A stretch of 64,000 nt of DNA from an uncultured Luminiphilus sp. Lineage in GTDB: Bacteria; Pseudomonadota; Gammaproteobacteria; Pseudomonadales; Halieaceae. Below the pieces are notes generated by a model that worked only from the letters and a program-made list of their open reading frames with translations, was not told the origin of the DNA and made no database searches. Below, piece by piece: positions 21,878 through 34,674 of this stretch; position 1 is the stretch's first letter, and each line of letters starts with the position of its first letter. A program made the translations under genes and the position numbers. Location: assembly GCA_943789425.1 (NCBI GenBank), contig CALSUB010000002.1, positions 62,001-126,000 of the forward strand. Direction: 5' to 3'.

Positions 21878-21907
21878 GTGCGGCCCATAACGCGCTGGTG
21901 CGCTTAT

Positions 21908-23812
21908 ATGACGACTCATCCAAATCTTTACGATGTGATTGTGATCGGCGGCGGACATGCCGGTACCGAGGCGGCGTTGGCTGCTGCTCGGGCTGGTGTT
22001 TGCACCTTGCTAATTACTCATTCGATCGACACCTTGGGACAAATGTCGTGTAACCCAGCGATCGGTGGTATTGGAAAGAGTCATCTGGTCAGGGAGATTG
22101 ATGCGCTCGGTGGACTAATGGCCAAGGCTACGGATCAAGCGGGTATCCAATTTAGGGTGCTGAATGGGCGTAAAGGTCCTGCTGTGAGAGCAACAAGAGC
22201 ACAAGCCGATCGTGTTTTGTATCGCAATGCCGTGCGCACTACGTTACAAGAGACTCCCAACCTGAACATTTTTCAAGATGCGGTAGAAGATATCTTGTTG
22301 TCAGGTGATCGCGTTACCGGCGTCGTAACACGAACGGGCATTACGTTTCATGCCGTTTCTGTTGTGCTAACGGCGGGCACGTTTTTGCATGGCAAGCTGC
22401 ATGTCGGTGAAGCGCAATCCAGTGGTGGCAGGATGGGAGATGCAGCGTCATTGGGTTTGGCCGATAAATTAAGGGAGCTGTGTCCTAGAGTAGGGCGCTT
22501 AAAAACAGGCACCCCCCCTCGGTTAGACGCCAATACCGTTGACTTTAGTGTGTTAACAGAACAGTGGGGAGATGAACCGCGACCCGTTATGTCGCTTCAA
22601 GGCGATAGACAGGATCACCCAACGCAGCGATGTTGTTGGATCACCGAAACCAACTCGCAGACCCACGATATCATTCGAGCAGGGCTCGATCGCTCTCCTC
22701 TATTTTCTGGCACCATCGAAGGCGTTGGGCCGCGGTATTGTCCGAGTATTGAAGACAAAATTCATCGGTTCGCAGACAAAGACTCTCATCAATTGTTCAT
22801 CGAACCGGAAGGGCTGACTTCGACAGAGCTGTACCCTAATGGCATATCGACATCATTGCCGTTTGACGTTCAACTGGCGTTAGTGCGGTCAATCAAAGGG
22901 CTGGAATCTGTCAATATCACCCGACCTGGATACGCCATCGAATACGACTATTTTGATCCTAGAGATTTGCAACACAGCTTGGAAACCAAGTCGGTTTCTG
23001 GACTATTTTTTGCCGGTCAAATTAATGGCACCACAGGCTATGAAGAGGCGGCAGCGCAGGGCTTAATCGCAGGTATTAATGCCGCTCGGCAAGCCACTGA
23101 TTTGCCAGCATGGGAACCTCGACGCGACGAAGCATACATAGGGGTATTGATTGATGATTTGGTGACGCTGGGCACGACAGAGCCTTATCGTATGTTTACT
23201 TCTCGAGCCGAATATCGACTTCAACTCAGGGAGGACAATGCCGACCTTCGTCTCACCCCAATAGGACGGCAGTTGCATTTGATTGGAGACACCCAGTGGC
23301 GGCAATTTAACGATAAATGTGAGGCTATTGAGGCCGAACAACATCGTCTGCAACAGACCTTCATTCAGGCGGGTAGTGCTGAAGCGGCACAATTGGCTAC
23401 CTTGCTCGCCAAACCACTCAGTCGAGAATATTCATTGGCCGAGTTACTGAAGCGTCCCGAGCTCAATTACGACGTGCTGAATCGTATTTCTCCAGCGCCC
23501 TTGCCGGTTGCTGAGGTGGTGGCGCATCAAATTGCCATTCAGTGTAAATACGCGGGTTATATCGAGCGTCAGCAACAAGACGTTGATCGTTTACATCGTC
23601 ATGAAGCGATGACGATACCAAGTGATTTGGACTTCGCGTTAGTTGATGGGCTGTCCAATGAAATTCGACAAAAGCTGCAAGAAATTAGACCCACTAATTT
23701 AGCCAGAGCGGGGCGCATTCCCGGCGTGACGCCTGCAGCACTGTCGATTTTACTGATTTATATAAAGAAGCGAGAACTTATTAGCAGTCTGCCGGCTACT
23801 GCGAATGGTTAA
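21908..23812 (+). CDS. mnmG: tRNA uridine-5-carboxymethylaminomethylation enzyme MnmG (GidA)
   Basis: MnmG is the FAD-dependent partner of MnmE in wobble-uridine modification. The 634-residue product (E. coli 629) has the FAD-binding '[20 protein letters not shown]', '[13 protein letters not shown]', '[13 protein letters not shown]', '[15 protein letters not shown]' and '[19 protein letters not shown]'. The C-terminal helical MnmE-binding domain ends '[14 protein letters not shown]'. ATG 21908 fits the family; an upstream in-frame ATG at 21860 precedes the -10-like TATACT. It overlaps rsmG by 8 bases. Confidence 0.97.
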   Translation: MTTHPNLYDVIVIGGGHAGTEAALAAARAGVCTLLITHSIDTLGQMSCNPAIGGIGKSHLVREIDALGGLMAKATDQAGIQFRVLNGRKGPAVRATRAQADRVLYRNAVRTTLQETPNLNIFQDAVEDILLSGDRVTGVVTRTGITFHAVSVVLTAGTFLHGKLHVGEAQSSGGRMGDAASLGLADKLRELCPRVGRLKTGTPPRLDANTVDFSVLTEQWGDEPRPVMSLQGDRQDHPTQRCCWITETNSQTHDIIRAGLDRSPLFSGTIEGVGPRYCPSIEDKIHRFADKDSHQLFIEPEGLTSTELYPNGISTSLPFDVQLALVRSIKGLESVNITRPGYAIEYDYFDPRDLQHSLETKSVSGLFFAGQINGTTGYEEAAAQGLIAGINAARQATDLPAWEPRRDEAYIGVLIDDLVTLGTTEPYRMFTSRAEYRLQLREDNADLRLTPIGRQLHLIGDTQWRQFNDKCEAIEAEQHRLQQTFIQAGSAEAAQLATLLAKPLSREYSLAELLKRPELNYDVLNRISPAPLPVAEVVAHQIAIQCKYAGYIERQQQDVDRLHRHEAMTIPSDLDFALVDGLSNEIRQKLQEIRPTNLARAGRIPGVTPAALSILLIYIKKRELISSLPATANG

Positions 23813-24446
23813 TTCAGAGGCGGAGCGATTGTTAACAGCTGCTGCCGACATTGGTATAGACCTGAGCGACCATCAAACGGCACAGTTACTCTCTTATCTG
23901 GACTTGCTCGAAAAATGGAACAACGCCTATAACCTGACTGCTGTTCGATCTCGGTCTGAGATGTTAAGTCGGCACCTCGTTGAAAGCTTAGCAATCAGTC
24001 CGTTTATCAGTGGCAAACAGGTGGTTGATGTTGGTACAGGTGCAGGTCTACCCGGTATTCCTTTGGCGATTGCTAATCCAGCCGTGCATTACACCCTGCT
24101 CGATAGTAATGGTAAAAAATCCCGGTTTCTATTGGAGGTGAAAAGAGCGCTGATGTTGAGCAATGTTGAGATTGAGACAGTGCGAGTGGAGTCCTGGTTG
24201 CCGACGAAGCGGTTTGATTCGGTAGTGACGCGGGCTTTCGCTGACTTAGCCACCACGCTCGTCAGGGTCGATCATGTGTTAACCGATCAAGGCATGGTAT
24301 ACGCAATGAAAACGCAACAAGCACAGCATGAGATTGAGTCCTTAGCAGACGCCACTCGACAAGTGACCGCTCAAAGCATCACTGTGCCAGGGCGTGACTG
24401 GTCATTCCAATTGTTGGCGGTACAGCCTCGCGCGGCGGCACTATGA
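23805..24446 (+). CDS. rsmG: 16S rRNA m7G527 methyltransferase RsmG (GidB)
   Basis: RsmG methylates N7 of G527 in 16S rRNA. The 213-residue protein has the family '[17 protein letters not shown]' segment, the SAM motif '[17 protein letters not shown]', '[12 protein letters not shown]' and 'VVTRAFADL'. It overlaps mnmG by 8 bases and parA by 4 bases, so mnmG-rsmG-parA-parB is probably one operon. Confidence 0.95.
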   Translation: MVNSEAERLLTAAADIGIDLSDHQTAQLLSYLDLLEKWNNAYNLTAVRSRSEMLSRHLVESLAISPFISGKQVVDVGTGAGLPGIPLAIANPAVHYTLLDSNGKKSRFLLEVKRALMLSNVEIETVRVESWLPTKRFDSVVTRAFADLATTLVRVDHVLTDQGMVYAMKTQQAQHEIESLADATRQVTAQSITVPGRDWSFQLLAVQPRAAAL

Positions 24447-25225
24447 AAATAATCGCCGTTGCCAACCAAAAGGGTGGTGTGGGAAAGACAACGACGAGTG
24501 TAAATCTGTCGGCGGCATTAGCGGCCATGGGCAAACGTTTGCTGTTAATTGATCTCGATCCGCAAGGAAACGCCACGGTGTCAGTTGGCATCGATAAAGC
24601 GGCTGCTGATGCCACGGTGCTCGATTTGTTGGTCGACCAAATGCCGCTCAAGCGAGCTGTCACACATTTACCGCAATTGGCGCTCGACTGTATTCCGGCT
24701 AATGGCGACTTAACTGCCGCAGAAGTGGCGTTGTTATCAATGGACGCTCGCGAACAGCAACTGAAAAAAGCGCTGTCTGCTGGCGATCCACACTACGACT
24801 TCGTTATTGTCGATTGCCCACCGTCGCTGAATATGTTGACGTTAAACGCCTTGGTAGCCGCAGACTCTGTGCTAATCACGATGCAGTGCGAATACTTTGC
24901 GTTAGAGGGGTTGTCGGCCCTCATTGACACGATTAATTCGGTTCAGCAAACCGTGAATGCAGATCTCAAGATTGAGGGTATTTTGCGGACGCTGTATGAC
25001 CCGAGAAATGCGTTAACGAGCGAGGTGTCCGAGCAGCTTTATGAACACTTCGATGGTTTGGTTTATCGTACCGTCATCCCCAGAAATATCCGATTAGCGG
25101 AAGCGCCGAGCCATGGAGTACCGGGAATCGTTTATGATCGTTTGTCGAGAGGCGCTACCGCCTACATGGCGTTGGCGGGTGAGTTTATGCGCAGACAAGA
25201 ACAAAATAGAAAGGACCCGAGCTAA
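24443..25225 (+). CDS. parA: Chromosome partitioning ATPase ParA
   Basis: ParA is the Walker-type ATPase that moves ParB-parS complexes on the nucleoid. The 260 residues carry the deviant Walker A 'KGGVGKTTTSVNL' (residues 10-22), 'DLDPQGNATV' and Walker B-like 'FVIVDCPPSLNMLTLNAL'. There is no N-terminal helix-turn-helix, so this is the chromosomal (Soj-like) type rather than a plasmid ParA. It overlaps parB by one base. Confidence 0.96.
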   Translation: MKIIAVANQKGGVGKTTTSVNLSAALAAMGKRLLLIDLDPQGNATVSVGIDKAAADATVLDLLVDQMPLKRAVTHLPQLALDCIPANGDLTAAEVALLSMDAREQQLKKALSAGDPHYDFVIVDCPPSLNMLTLNALVAADSVLITMQCEYFALEGLSALIDTINSVQQTVNADLKIEGILRTLYDPRNALTSEVSEQLYEHFDGLVYRTVIPRNIRLAEAPSHGVPGIVYDRLSRGATAYMALAGEFMRRQEQNRKDPS

Positions 25226-26115
25226 TGGCGCCAAAGCGAAAGCTTAATCGAGGCCTTGAGGCGCTGTTGGGGACCGGCTTGCTGAATAAGCCAGACACTG
25301 ACACTGAAACTCCACGTGTAACAGAGGGTCGGCCCGCTTCGAGTGACACAAATCCGTTGATGGAATTGCCCATTGAGCAACTGCAAAGAGGCGCCTATCA
25401 GCCGCGCCGTAACTTTACGCAGGATGCGTTGCAGAGTCTTGCGGACAGCATAACGGCGCAAGGTATTTTGCAGCCGATCGTCGCGCGGTCTCTGTCGACC
25501 GGGGGTTTTGAGATCCTATCGGGCGAGCGGCGTTGGCGAGCCGCGCAATTGGCTCAGTTAGCCACTGTTCCGGTAGTCATAAAAGAAGTCTCTGATGAAG
25601 CGGCTATTGCCATCGGATTGATTGAAAATATTCAACGAGAAGATTTAAACCCAGTTGAGGAAGGCCTGGGGTTGAAACGACTTCAAGAGGAATTTGGGCT
25701 GAATCAGGAGCAGGTCGCTACCGCAGTGGGTCGGTCTCGGCCCGCCGTGGCTAACCTGATGCGGTTGTTACAGCTCGAAAGCGAGGTGCTCGGTATGCTA
25801 GAGCGACAAGAAATCGATGCTGGTCACGCTAAGGTGTTATTGGCTTTGGCTGCTGGAGACCAAGTTCGAGCGGCACGACAGGTCTACCAAAAGGGGCTTT
25901 CGGTGCGTCAAACAGAAGCGCTGGTGCGCTCTGTGGTGACAGACAAGCCCGCCAAACCTCAAACAGATCCAAATATTAGTCGTTTAGAAGCGGACCTTAG
26001 TAATCAGTTTGGCGCACAGGTAAAAATCCGACATCAACAAAATGGTCGCGGTCGGCTTGAAATTCACTACACCACGCTTGACGAATTAGACGGTGTTTTA
26101 AAGAAAATCCGATAA
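25225..26115 (+). CDS. parB: Chromosome partitioning protein ParB
   Basis: ParB is a CTP-dependent clamp that loads at parS. The 296-residue protein starts with the ParA-contacting 'RKLNRGLEALLG', then the ParB/Srx CTPase fold with 'SGERRWRAAQLA' and 'ENIQREDLNPVEEG', the helix-turn-helix 'QEQVATAVGRSRPAVANLM', and a C-terminal dimerization region. Its likely binding sites are the two parS palindromes inside recF. Confidence 0.96.
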   Translation: MAPKRKLNRGLEALLGTGLLNKPDTDTETPRVTEGRPASSDTNPLMELPIEQLQRGAYQPRRNFTQDALQSLADSITAQGILQPIVARSLSTGGFEILSGERRWRAAQLAQLATVPVVIKEVSDEAAIAIGLIENIQREDLNPVEEGLGLKRLQEEFGLNQEQVATAVGRSRPAVANLMRLLQLESEVLGMLERQEIDAGHAKVLLALAAGDQVRAARQVYQKGLSVRQTEALVRSVVTDKPAKPQTDPNISRLEADLSNQFGAQVKIRHQQNGRGRLEIHYTTLDELDGVLKKIR

Positions 26116-26124
26116 CCTCACGTG

Positions 26125-26153
26125 TTGAAGGGTTTAGGCCTTTCCACTACACT
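26125..26153 (+). promoter_or_regulatory. Candidate promoter of the atp operon
   Basis: TTGAAG (26125-26130) and TACACT (26148-26153) are spaced by 17 bases, immediately after parB and 33 bases before the atpI start. Each hexamer matches the sigma-70 consensus at four of six positions. Confidence 0.5.
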
Positions 26154-26185
26154 CGGGCCCGCGCCACAAAGGGGCACAAAGCATT

Positions 26186-26569
26186 TTGGCCAGATTTGCT
26201 GCCACTGGGCCGTTTGAGGGCACTAGGAAGCGCTTGTTGTATGCCACGGGAGCCGCGGCGGCCATGATTGCCGCAACCGCTGTTCTTGCCGGTGTGCTGA
26301 GGGGTTTTAATGGCGGGTTAGACCTGGTGCTCGGCTCGTTGGTTGTGTTGGTGCCTAGTTTTTGGGTGGCACTGAGCCTGACAGCCCGTCGTTCAGCAGG
26401 CGGCGCGGTTTGGATGGGGCTCGCGCGCTACACGGCTGCGGCGGTTGGTTTTGCCCTGTTGTTTGCGCTGAGGCCGAGCAGCTCGCCAGGAATGGTCTTG
26501 CTGGGCAGTATTTTGGCATTGTTGATACCGCCTATCGTTTTGGCGTGGCAGCAACGGCCGAGTAAATAA
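26186..26569 (+). CDS. atpI: ATP synthase assembly protein I
   Basis: AtpI is a small membrane protein encoded first in many atp operons and involved in c-ring assembly. The 127 residues contain four hydrophobic segments (about 18-40, 45-63, 75-95 and 98-119) and a basic N-terminus. Identification is by position and topology because the family is poorly conserved. The start is TTG at 26186; GGGG about 12 bases upstream is a modest ribosome-binding site. Another start slightly inside is possible. Confidence 0.8.
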   Translation: MARFAATGPFEGTRKRLLYATGAAAAMIAATAVLAGVLRGFNGGLDLVLGSLVVLVPSFWVALSLTARRSAGGAVWMGLARYTAAAVGFALLFALRPSSSPGMVLLGSILALLIPPIVLAWQQRPSK

Positions 26570-27508
<939 letters not shown>

Positions 27509-27532
27509 TTTCGACTGACTTAAGTACTTTAG

Positions 27533-27769
<237 letters not shown>

Positions 27770-27831
27770 GAGCGTAATTTTACGTGCGGACGCGCTGATC
27801 TTATGCGTTCGATGTACCACAGGAGCATTGT

Positions 27832-28302
27832 GTGAACATTAATCTCACCCTAATAGGACAGCTGATTGCCTTCGTTGCGTTTGTGGCGTTCTGTATGCGC
27901 TTTGTTTGGCCCCCTATCATGGCGGCAATGCTTGAGCGTCAGAACAAAATTGCCGATGGCCTAGCGGCAGCAGATCGTGCAGGTCATGACCTTGAATTAG
28001 CCCAGCAACAAGTCGCTGATCAGCTTGCAGAAGCAAAGAAGGAGGCCGCGGTCATCGTCGAGGCTGCCAATAAGCGAGCGCAAGCAATGGTAGAAGAGGC
28101 CAAACAAGCCGCTACCGCAGAGGCGGATCGGGTAAAAACGGCCGCATCGGCTGAGATTGAGCAAGAGCGAGCTAGAGCGCAAGAGCAGCTCATGTCGCAG
28201 GTCAGTGCCTTGGCGTTGGCCGGCGCAGAGAAGGTACTGGGTGCCGAAATCGATGCTGACAAGCATGCCGACATTCTCAAAACACTTTCCGCGGATAACT
28301 GA
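27832..28302 (+). CDS. atpF: F0F1 ATP synthase subunit b
   Basis: Subunit b is the peripheral stalk. The 156-residue protein has one N-terminal transmembrane helix ('[20 protein letters not shown]') and then a long Ala/Glu/Lys-rich coiled coil. The start is GTG at 27832 with AGGAG six bases upstream. E. coli AtpF has the same length (156). Confidence 0.96.
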   Translation: MNINLTLIGQLIAFVAFVAFCMRFVWPPIMAAMLERQNKIADGLAAADRAGHDLELAQQQVADQLAEAKKEAAVIVEAANKRAQAMVEEAKQAATAEADRVKTAASAEIEQERARAQEQLMSQVSALALAGAEKVLGAEIDADKHADILKTLSADN

Positions 28303-28305
28303 TCA

Positions 28306-28842
28306 ATGATAGAGCCCATTACGCTTGCCAGACCCTACGCTAAGGCGGCTTTTGAGCACGCTCGTGGCGCGGGCGAGCTGGCGCAATGGCAAGAAGCTTT
28401 GGCTCAACTGGCGGCCGTGACGCGCGACCACAAAGTGTCAGTGATGTTAAAAAGCCCCAACCAAACTGCTCAGCAGCGGGCTGAAAATTTGGCAACACTG
28501 GTAGGGGATTCACTCCCTGCAAGCGTCGTTAATTTGTTAATGATCATGGCAGACAATGGGCGTCTTAGTTTGCTGCCTGAGGTGGCCACTTTGTTCGAGC
28601 AGTTTAAGCAAGCGGTAGAGAGCACTGTTACCGTGGTGGTGACGTCAGCGTATCCGTTAAGCGATGACGAGACTCGTGTGCTCAGCGAGACAATGACATC
28701 AAAACTAGACCGCAGCGTTACCCTAACATCAGAAACCGACCCCTCCCTTTTGGGTGGGGCCATCATTCGTGCCGACGATCTAGTGATCGATGGCTCTGTT
28801 CGCGGCCGGCTCGATAAGCTTGCTGGCGCGCTGACCCAATGA
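28306..28842 (+). CDS. atpH: F0F1 ATP synthase subunit delta
   Basis: Subunit delta joins F1 to the peripheral stalk. The 178 residues (E. coli 177) begin with 'LARPYAKAAFEHARGAGEL' and end in the conserved 'GGAIIRADDLVIDGSVRGRL' block. It starts 3 bases after atpF, consistent with tight coupling. Confidence 0.96.
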   Translation: MIEPITLARPYAKAAFEHARGAGELAQWQEALAQLAAVTRDHKVSVMLKSPNQTAQQRAENLATLVGDSLPASVVNLLMIMADNGRLSLLPEVATLFEQFKQAVESTVTVVVTSAYPLSDDETRVLSETMTSKLDRSVTLTSETDPSLLGGAIIRADDLVIDGSVRGRLDKLAGALTQ

Positions 28843-28856
28843 CAGAGGAATAGGTC

Positions 28857-30401
28857 ATGCAACAGCTCAACCCCTCAGAAATCAGCGATCTAATCAAACA
28901 ACGTATTGATCAGGTCGCTGTTGTATCGCAGGCGACCAATGAGGGCACCATTGTCTCCGTGACAGACGGCATTATCCGCATTCATGGGCTGACTGAAGTT
29001 CAGTACGGCGAAATGATTGAGTTTGAAGGTGGAGTCTTTGGTATGGCGCTAAACCTCGAGCGCGATTCAGTGGGCGCGGTGGTTTTGGGCGATTATAAGC
29101 AGTTGGCAGAAGGTCAAACCTGTCGCTGCACCGGCCGCATCTTAGAAGTCCCCGTCGGCCCTGAACTGCAGGGTAGAGTGGTTGATTCGTTGGGCAGCCC
29201 AATTGATGGTAAAGGCGCTATTGAAACAAAATTAACCGATGCGATTGAAAAGATTGCGCCGGGCGTGATTGCCCGACAGTCGGTTGATCAGCCTGTACAA
29301 ATCGGCCTTAAGGCCATTGACGCCATGGTGCCCATTGGGCGAGGCCAGCGAGAGTTAATCATTGGTGATCGCCAGGTGGGTAAAACGGCTATTGCTGTTG
29401 ATGCGATTATTAATCAAAAAGGCACGGGCATTAAATGTGTTTACGTGGCGGTTGGACAGAAAGCGTCCTCAGTCGCCGCTGTGGTCCGAAAGCTAGAAGA
29501 GCACGGCGCAATGGACCACACCATTGTGGTAGCGGCTAATGCGTCAGACCCAGCGGCCATGCAGTACTTAGCGCCGTTTGCGGGATGCACGATGGGTGAG
29601 TATTACCGAGATCGTGGCGAGGACGCATTGATTATCTATGACGATCTATCGAAGCAGGCGGTAGCATATCGGCAAATTTCTTTGTTACTGCGCCGGCCAC
29701 CTGGACGTGAAGCTTACCCGGGGGACGTCTTTTATTTGCACTCTCGTTTGTTAGAACGTGCCGCTCGAGTCAATGCTGACTACGTTGAGCAGGCAACAGG
29801 TGGGGAAGTGAAGGGCCAAACCGGTTCGCTGACCGCTTTGCCCGTGATCGAGACGCAAGCGGGCGATGTTTCAGCATTTGTCCCGACTAACGTGATTTCG
29901 ATTACTGACGGGCAAATCTTTCTAGAGGCCGATATGTTCAATGCCGGTGTGCGACCTGCAATGAACGCCGGTATCTCTGTTTCTCGAGTGGGTGGTGCTG
30001 CGCAAACTAAGATTGTTAAAAAACTATCTGGGGGTATCCGTACGGCACTGGCTCAGTACCGAGAGCTGGCTGCGTTCTCGCAGTTTGCTTCTGATCTTGA
30101 TGACGCCACCAAGGCACAGCTTGAGCATGGCGAGCGCATTACCGAGTTGATGAAGCAGAAACAGTACGCACCGTTGTCGATCGCTGATATGGGTGTGTTG
30201 TTGTACGCCGGCAATGAGGGTGACCTGCAAGATGTCGACGTCGCCAAGATTGGTGATTTTGAGGCTGCATTATTGAGTTACATGCGTGCTGAACATGCCG
30301 AGGTCATGCAACAAATTGACGCCGATGGCGACTGGAATGATGACCGAGAGGCGTCCTTTAAGTCCGCGATAGCAACGTTTAAATCAACTCAGACTTGGTA
30401 A
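28857..30401 (+). CDS. atpA: F0F1 ATP synthase subunit alpha
   Basis: Subunit alpha is the non-catalytic nucleotide-binding F1 subunit. The 514-residue product (E. coli 513) begins '[19 protein letters not shown]' and has the P-loop '[11 protein letters not shown]', '[20 protein letters not shown]' and '[12 protein letters not shown]'. No truncation is seen. Confidence 0.98.
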   Translation: MQQLNPSEISDLIKQRIDQVAVVSQATNEGTIVSVTDGIIRIHGLTEVQYGEMIEFEGGVFGMALNLERDSVGAVVLGDYKQLAEGQTCRCTGRILEVPVGPELQGRVVDSLGSPIDGKGAIETKLTDAIEKIAPGVIARQSVDQPVQIGLKAIDAMVPIGRGQRELIIGDRQVGKTAIAVDAIINQKGTGIKCVYVAVGQKASSVAAVVRKLEEHGAMDHTIVVAANASDPAAMQYLAPFAGCTMGEYYRDRGEDALIIYDDLSKQAVAYRQISLLLRRPPGREAYPGDVFYLHSRLLERAARVNADYVEQATGGEVKGQTGSLTALPVIETQAGDVSAFVPTNVISITDGQIFLEADMFNAGVRPAMNAGISVSRVGGAAQTKIVKKLSGGIRTALAQYRELAAFSQFASDLDDATKAQLEHGERITELMKQKQYAPLSIADMGVLLYAGNEGDLQDVDVAKIGDFEAALLSYMRAEHAEVMQQIDADGDWNDDREASFKSAIATFKSTQTW

Positions 30402-30407
30402 GACCGC

Positions 30408-31271
30408 ATGGCAGCCGGCAAAGAAATACGCACTAAGATCACGAGTATTCAGAGTACTCAGAAGATCACCAGCGCCATGGAAATGGTGGCTGCAAGCAAG
30501 ATGCGTCGTGCCCAGGACCGTATGCAGGTTGGAAAGCCCTATGCGCAGCGGATGCGTGCGGTAGTGGGTCATATTGCCAACTCAACGCCAGAGTATCGTC
30601 ATGCCTATATGCAGGAGCGAGAGGTTAAGCGGGCGGGTTACATCATTGTGTCGACGGATCGCGGACTGTGCGGTGGACTCAATATCAATTTATTTAAAAG
30701 CGCTATTGCGTCCATGAAGGACTTGCAGGATTCGGGTGTTGATATTGAGCTGTGCTTGGTTGGTGCTAAAGCTGGCGGTTTTTTTGCCAGCGTTGGGGGC
30801 AATGTCACGGCAACGGTAAAGGACCTGGGCGAGGAACCGTCTCTGGGGGATCTGATCGGTGGCGTCAAATCGATGTTAGATGCTTATACAGAGGGTCGAA
30901 TTGACGCGCTGTATCTTGCTGGCAATGAGTTTGTGAATACCATGACGCAGGCGCCAACTGTCGAACAGTTGCTGCCCTTAAAGGCAGAACAAAGCGAATC
31001 GCTGTCTCATCATTGGGATTACCTCTACGAGCCCGATGCGCGCGAGCTGCTCGATGCACTAATGGTGCGCTATATCGAGTCCCTTGTTTATCAAGCCGTG
31101 GTAGAAAATGGTGCTTGCGAGCAGGCCGCTCGAATGATCGCGATGAAAAATGCAACGGACAACGCGGGCGAGCTAATCGAAGATTTACAGCTGGTCTATA
31201 ACAAGGCACGGCAAGCGGCGATTACGCAGGAACTGGCAGAAATAGTAGGGGGCGCGGCAGCGATCGGCTGA
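30408..31271 (+). CDS. atpG: F0F1 ATP synthase subunit gamma
   Basis: Subunit gamma is the central rotor shaft. The 287 residues (E. coli 287) have the N-terminal helix '[20 protein letters not shown]', '[16 protein letters not shown]' in the Rossmann part and the C-terminal '[16 protein letters not shown]' helix. The start is 6 bases after the atpA stop. Confidence 0.97.
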   Translation: MAAGKEIRTKITSIQSTQKITSAMEMVAASKMRRAQDRMQVGKPYAQRMRAVVGHIANSTPEYRHAYMQEREVKRAGYIIVSTDRGLCGGLNINLFKSAIASMKDLQDSGVDIELCLVGAKAGGFFASVGGNVTATVKDLGEEPSLGDLIGGVKSMLDAYTEGRIDALYLAGNEFVNTMTQAPTVEQLLPLKAEQSESLSHHWDYLYEPDARELLDALMVRYIESLVYQAVVENGACEQAARMIAMKNATDNAGELIEDLQLVYNKARQAAITQELAEIVGGAAAIG

Positions 31272-31327
31272 GGCGTGATCCAATAACGTAACACGATGCA
31301 GCGCGATGTTGACTGCATACCTTTTAA

Positions 31328-32740
<1,413 letters not shown>

Positions 32741-32760
32741 CGCGCGTCGGGGACTGACTT

Positions 32761-33189
32761 ATGGCGATGACCTTACAGTGCGATATTGTGAGCGCAGAAG
32801 CTCAGATCTACTCAGGGTTGGTGGAGCTCCTCGTCGCCACCGGCATAGAGGGCGAGTTGGGCGTATGCCATGGACATGCTGCTTTGTTAACGCGGCTGAT
32901 TCCGGGGCCCATTCGTCTTGTTGAGCCAACGGGTGAAGAGCAAGTCTACTATGCTTCCGGCGGTTTTTTAGAAGTCCAGGGTGACGTGGTCACTGTGTTG
33001 GCTGATACCGCTGTCAGGGCTGACGATATCGATGAGGCCGCTGCCGAGACGGCGCGTCAAAACGCCGAGGAAGCGCTGGCTAATCAGCAGGGAGAGATCG
33101 ATTACGGTCTCGCTTCCGCGCAATTAGCGGAAGCGACGGCGCAGTTGTCTGCTCTGCGTAAACTCAAGAACCGCGCCGGCCGCGGGTAA
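32761..33189 (+). CDS. atpC: F0F1 ATP synthase subunit epsilon
   Basis: Subunit epsilon is the regulatory central-stalk subunit. The 142 residues have the N-terminal beta-sandwich ('LQCDIVSAEAQIYSG', 'GELGVCHGHAALLT', 'YASGGFLEVQGDVVTVLADT') and a C-terminal alpha-helical hairpin. It closes the atpIBEFHAGDC operon. The following 118-base gap has only a weak A+T-rich inverted repeat (about 33196-33222), which I do not call a terminator. Confidence 0.96.
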   Translation: MAMTLQCDIVSAEAQIYSGLVELLVATGIEGELGVCHGHAALLTRLIPGPIRLVEPTGEEQVYYASGGFLEVQGDVVTVLADTAVRADDIDEAAAETARQNAEEALANQQGEIDYGLASAQLAEATAQLSALRKLKNRAGRG

Positions 33190-33307
33190 TACCCCCCCAA
33201 TAAACGGGTTTATTTTGGTGTTTGTTTGCCGAAGGACCCTCCCGCGCTTGCAAACTCGGCCCGGTGGGTAATGATGACGATTGCATAGAGCCTTGAGCGA
33301 ATCTTTC

Positions 33308-34674
33308 ATGCTGGAAGTCATCATTTTGGCAGCCGGACAGGGTAGCCGGATGCAATCTAGGTTACCTAAAGTACTGCACCTGTTGTCTGGCCGGCCGCTA
33401 ATTCATTACACCTTGGACGCCGCGCGTGCTGCTGGCGCTAACCACATTCATGTCGTGGTTGGTTGTGGCGCCGATGCCGTGGAAGCGGCCGTTCAGGCCC
33501 CTGATGTGCAGTGTCACTTGCAGGCACAACAAAAAGGCACTGGCCACGCAGTGCAGCAAGCGATCGGTGCTTGCCATCCAGATTCAACGTTACTTGTGTT
33601 GTTTGGTGATGTCCCGCTGGTCAGTGACACGACTTTACAGGCGGTGGTGGCCGCTGCTGAGAGCGGCATTGCCATGTTATCAGCTGAGGTGGAGGACCCA
33701 TCAGGTTATGGTCGTGTTGTTCGTGATGACCAAGGCGACTTTTTGGCGGTGGTGGAACACAAAGACGCATCGCAGCCCAACACCAGTTGCGCGAGATTAA
33801 TACTGGCGTGTTGGCAAGCAGAGCCAGCCTGCTCAAGGATTGGCTCTCTCGGATCCAGAATAACAACGCGCAATCAGAATATTACTTACCGGATGTTTTA
33901 GCGCTGGCTAAAGCCGATGGCATCGCCGTTTCAGTGGTGGTCTCTGACCGTGCACTGGATACTCTGGGGGTGAATACACCCCAACAACTCGAGTATTTGG
34001 AGCGCCAGCATCAGCAGGTGCTGGCGGATCAGTTGATGGCGTGCGGTGTTTTGCTAGCTGATCGAGCGCGGTTGGACATCCGAGGGTCGTTACGCTGCGG
34101 CCGCGATGTCTCGGTCGATATTAACGTGCTGTTCGAGGGTCAGGTGGTTCTGGGGGACGAAGTAACGATTGGCGCCCACTGCGTGATTCGCAACGCGACG
34201 ATTGAGGCGGGTGTGCAGGTTCGACCGTTTACTCATATCGATGGCGCCACCATCAAAGCGGGAGCAGAAATTGGCCCTTACGCTCGTCTGCGCCCGGGCA
34301 CTGAAATTGGCGAGCAGGCGAAAGTGGGCAATTTTGTCGAAATGAAAAATGTGTCGCTGGGTACGGGTGCGAAAGCCAGTCATCTTACTTATTTGGGTGA
34401 TGCCACCGTGGGCGCATGGAGTAATGTGGGCGCAGGCACCATCACCTGTAATTACGATGGGGCCAACAAATATCGAACCGAACTGGGCGAGGGTGTGTTT
34501 ATCGGATCAAACAGCACCTTAGTGGCCCCTTTATCGGTCGCGCCGGGTGGCTTTGTGGCCGCGGGCTCAACGATCACCGACGATGTGGCAAGCGACCAGC
34601 TGGCGGTCGCCCGAGGCCGGCAGAGTAACGTGGACGGCTGGCAGCGTCCCACCAAAACCACGGATGAAGCTTAA
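33308..34674 (+). pseudogene. glmU: Bifunctional GlcNAc-1-P uridyltransferase / GlcN-1-P acetyltransferase GlmU, frame disrupted near 33782
   Basis: GlmU makes UDP-N-acetylglucosamine. The N-terminal part has the pyrophosphorylase motif 'LAAGQGSRMQSRLPKVLH' and 'LFGDVPLV'; the C-terminal part is a left-handed beta-helix with 'NNNAQSEYYLPDVLALA' and 'NYDGANKYRTELG'. The two lie in different frames. The family reads 'VEHKDAS...QLREINTG', and here one base is missing at about 33782-33783, so the first frame runs into an unrelated tail ending at 33901. glmU is essential, so a sequence error or a compensating event is more likely than true loss. No slippery heptamer is visible. Confidence 0.88.

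Larger units (their letters stand above)
21405..21907. other. mnmE-mnmG intergenic region, candidate replication origin oriC
   Basis: This 503-base gap has no convincing ORF. It contains a perfect DnaA box (21455-21463), a one-mismatch box in the opposite orientation (21529-21537), and a very A+T-rich stretch (21661-21780, about 27 G+C of 120 by hand count) that could be the unwinding element. It lies beside mnmG (gidA), where oriC sits in E. coli. Sample counts suggest G/C skew changes sign across it (24 C to 7 G in yidC at 18961-19020; 38 G to 25 C in mnmG at 22021-22140). Confidence 0.6.

Noticed and set aside
33196-33222. An inverted repeat after atpC as a terminator
   Set aside because: The stem is short, A+T-rich and interrupted, with no clean T run, so I do not call it.
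33775-33800. Programmed ribosomal frameshifting in glmU
   Set aside because: No X-XXY-YYZ heptamer or downstream hairpin is visible, and GlmU is not known to use recoding.
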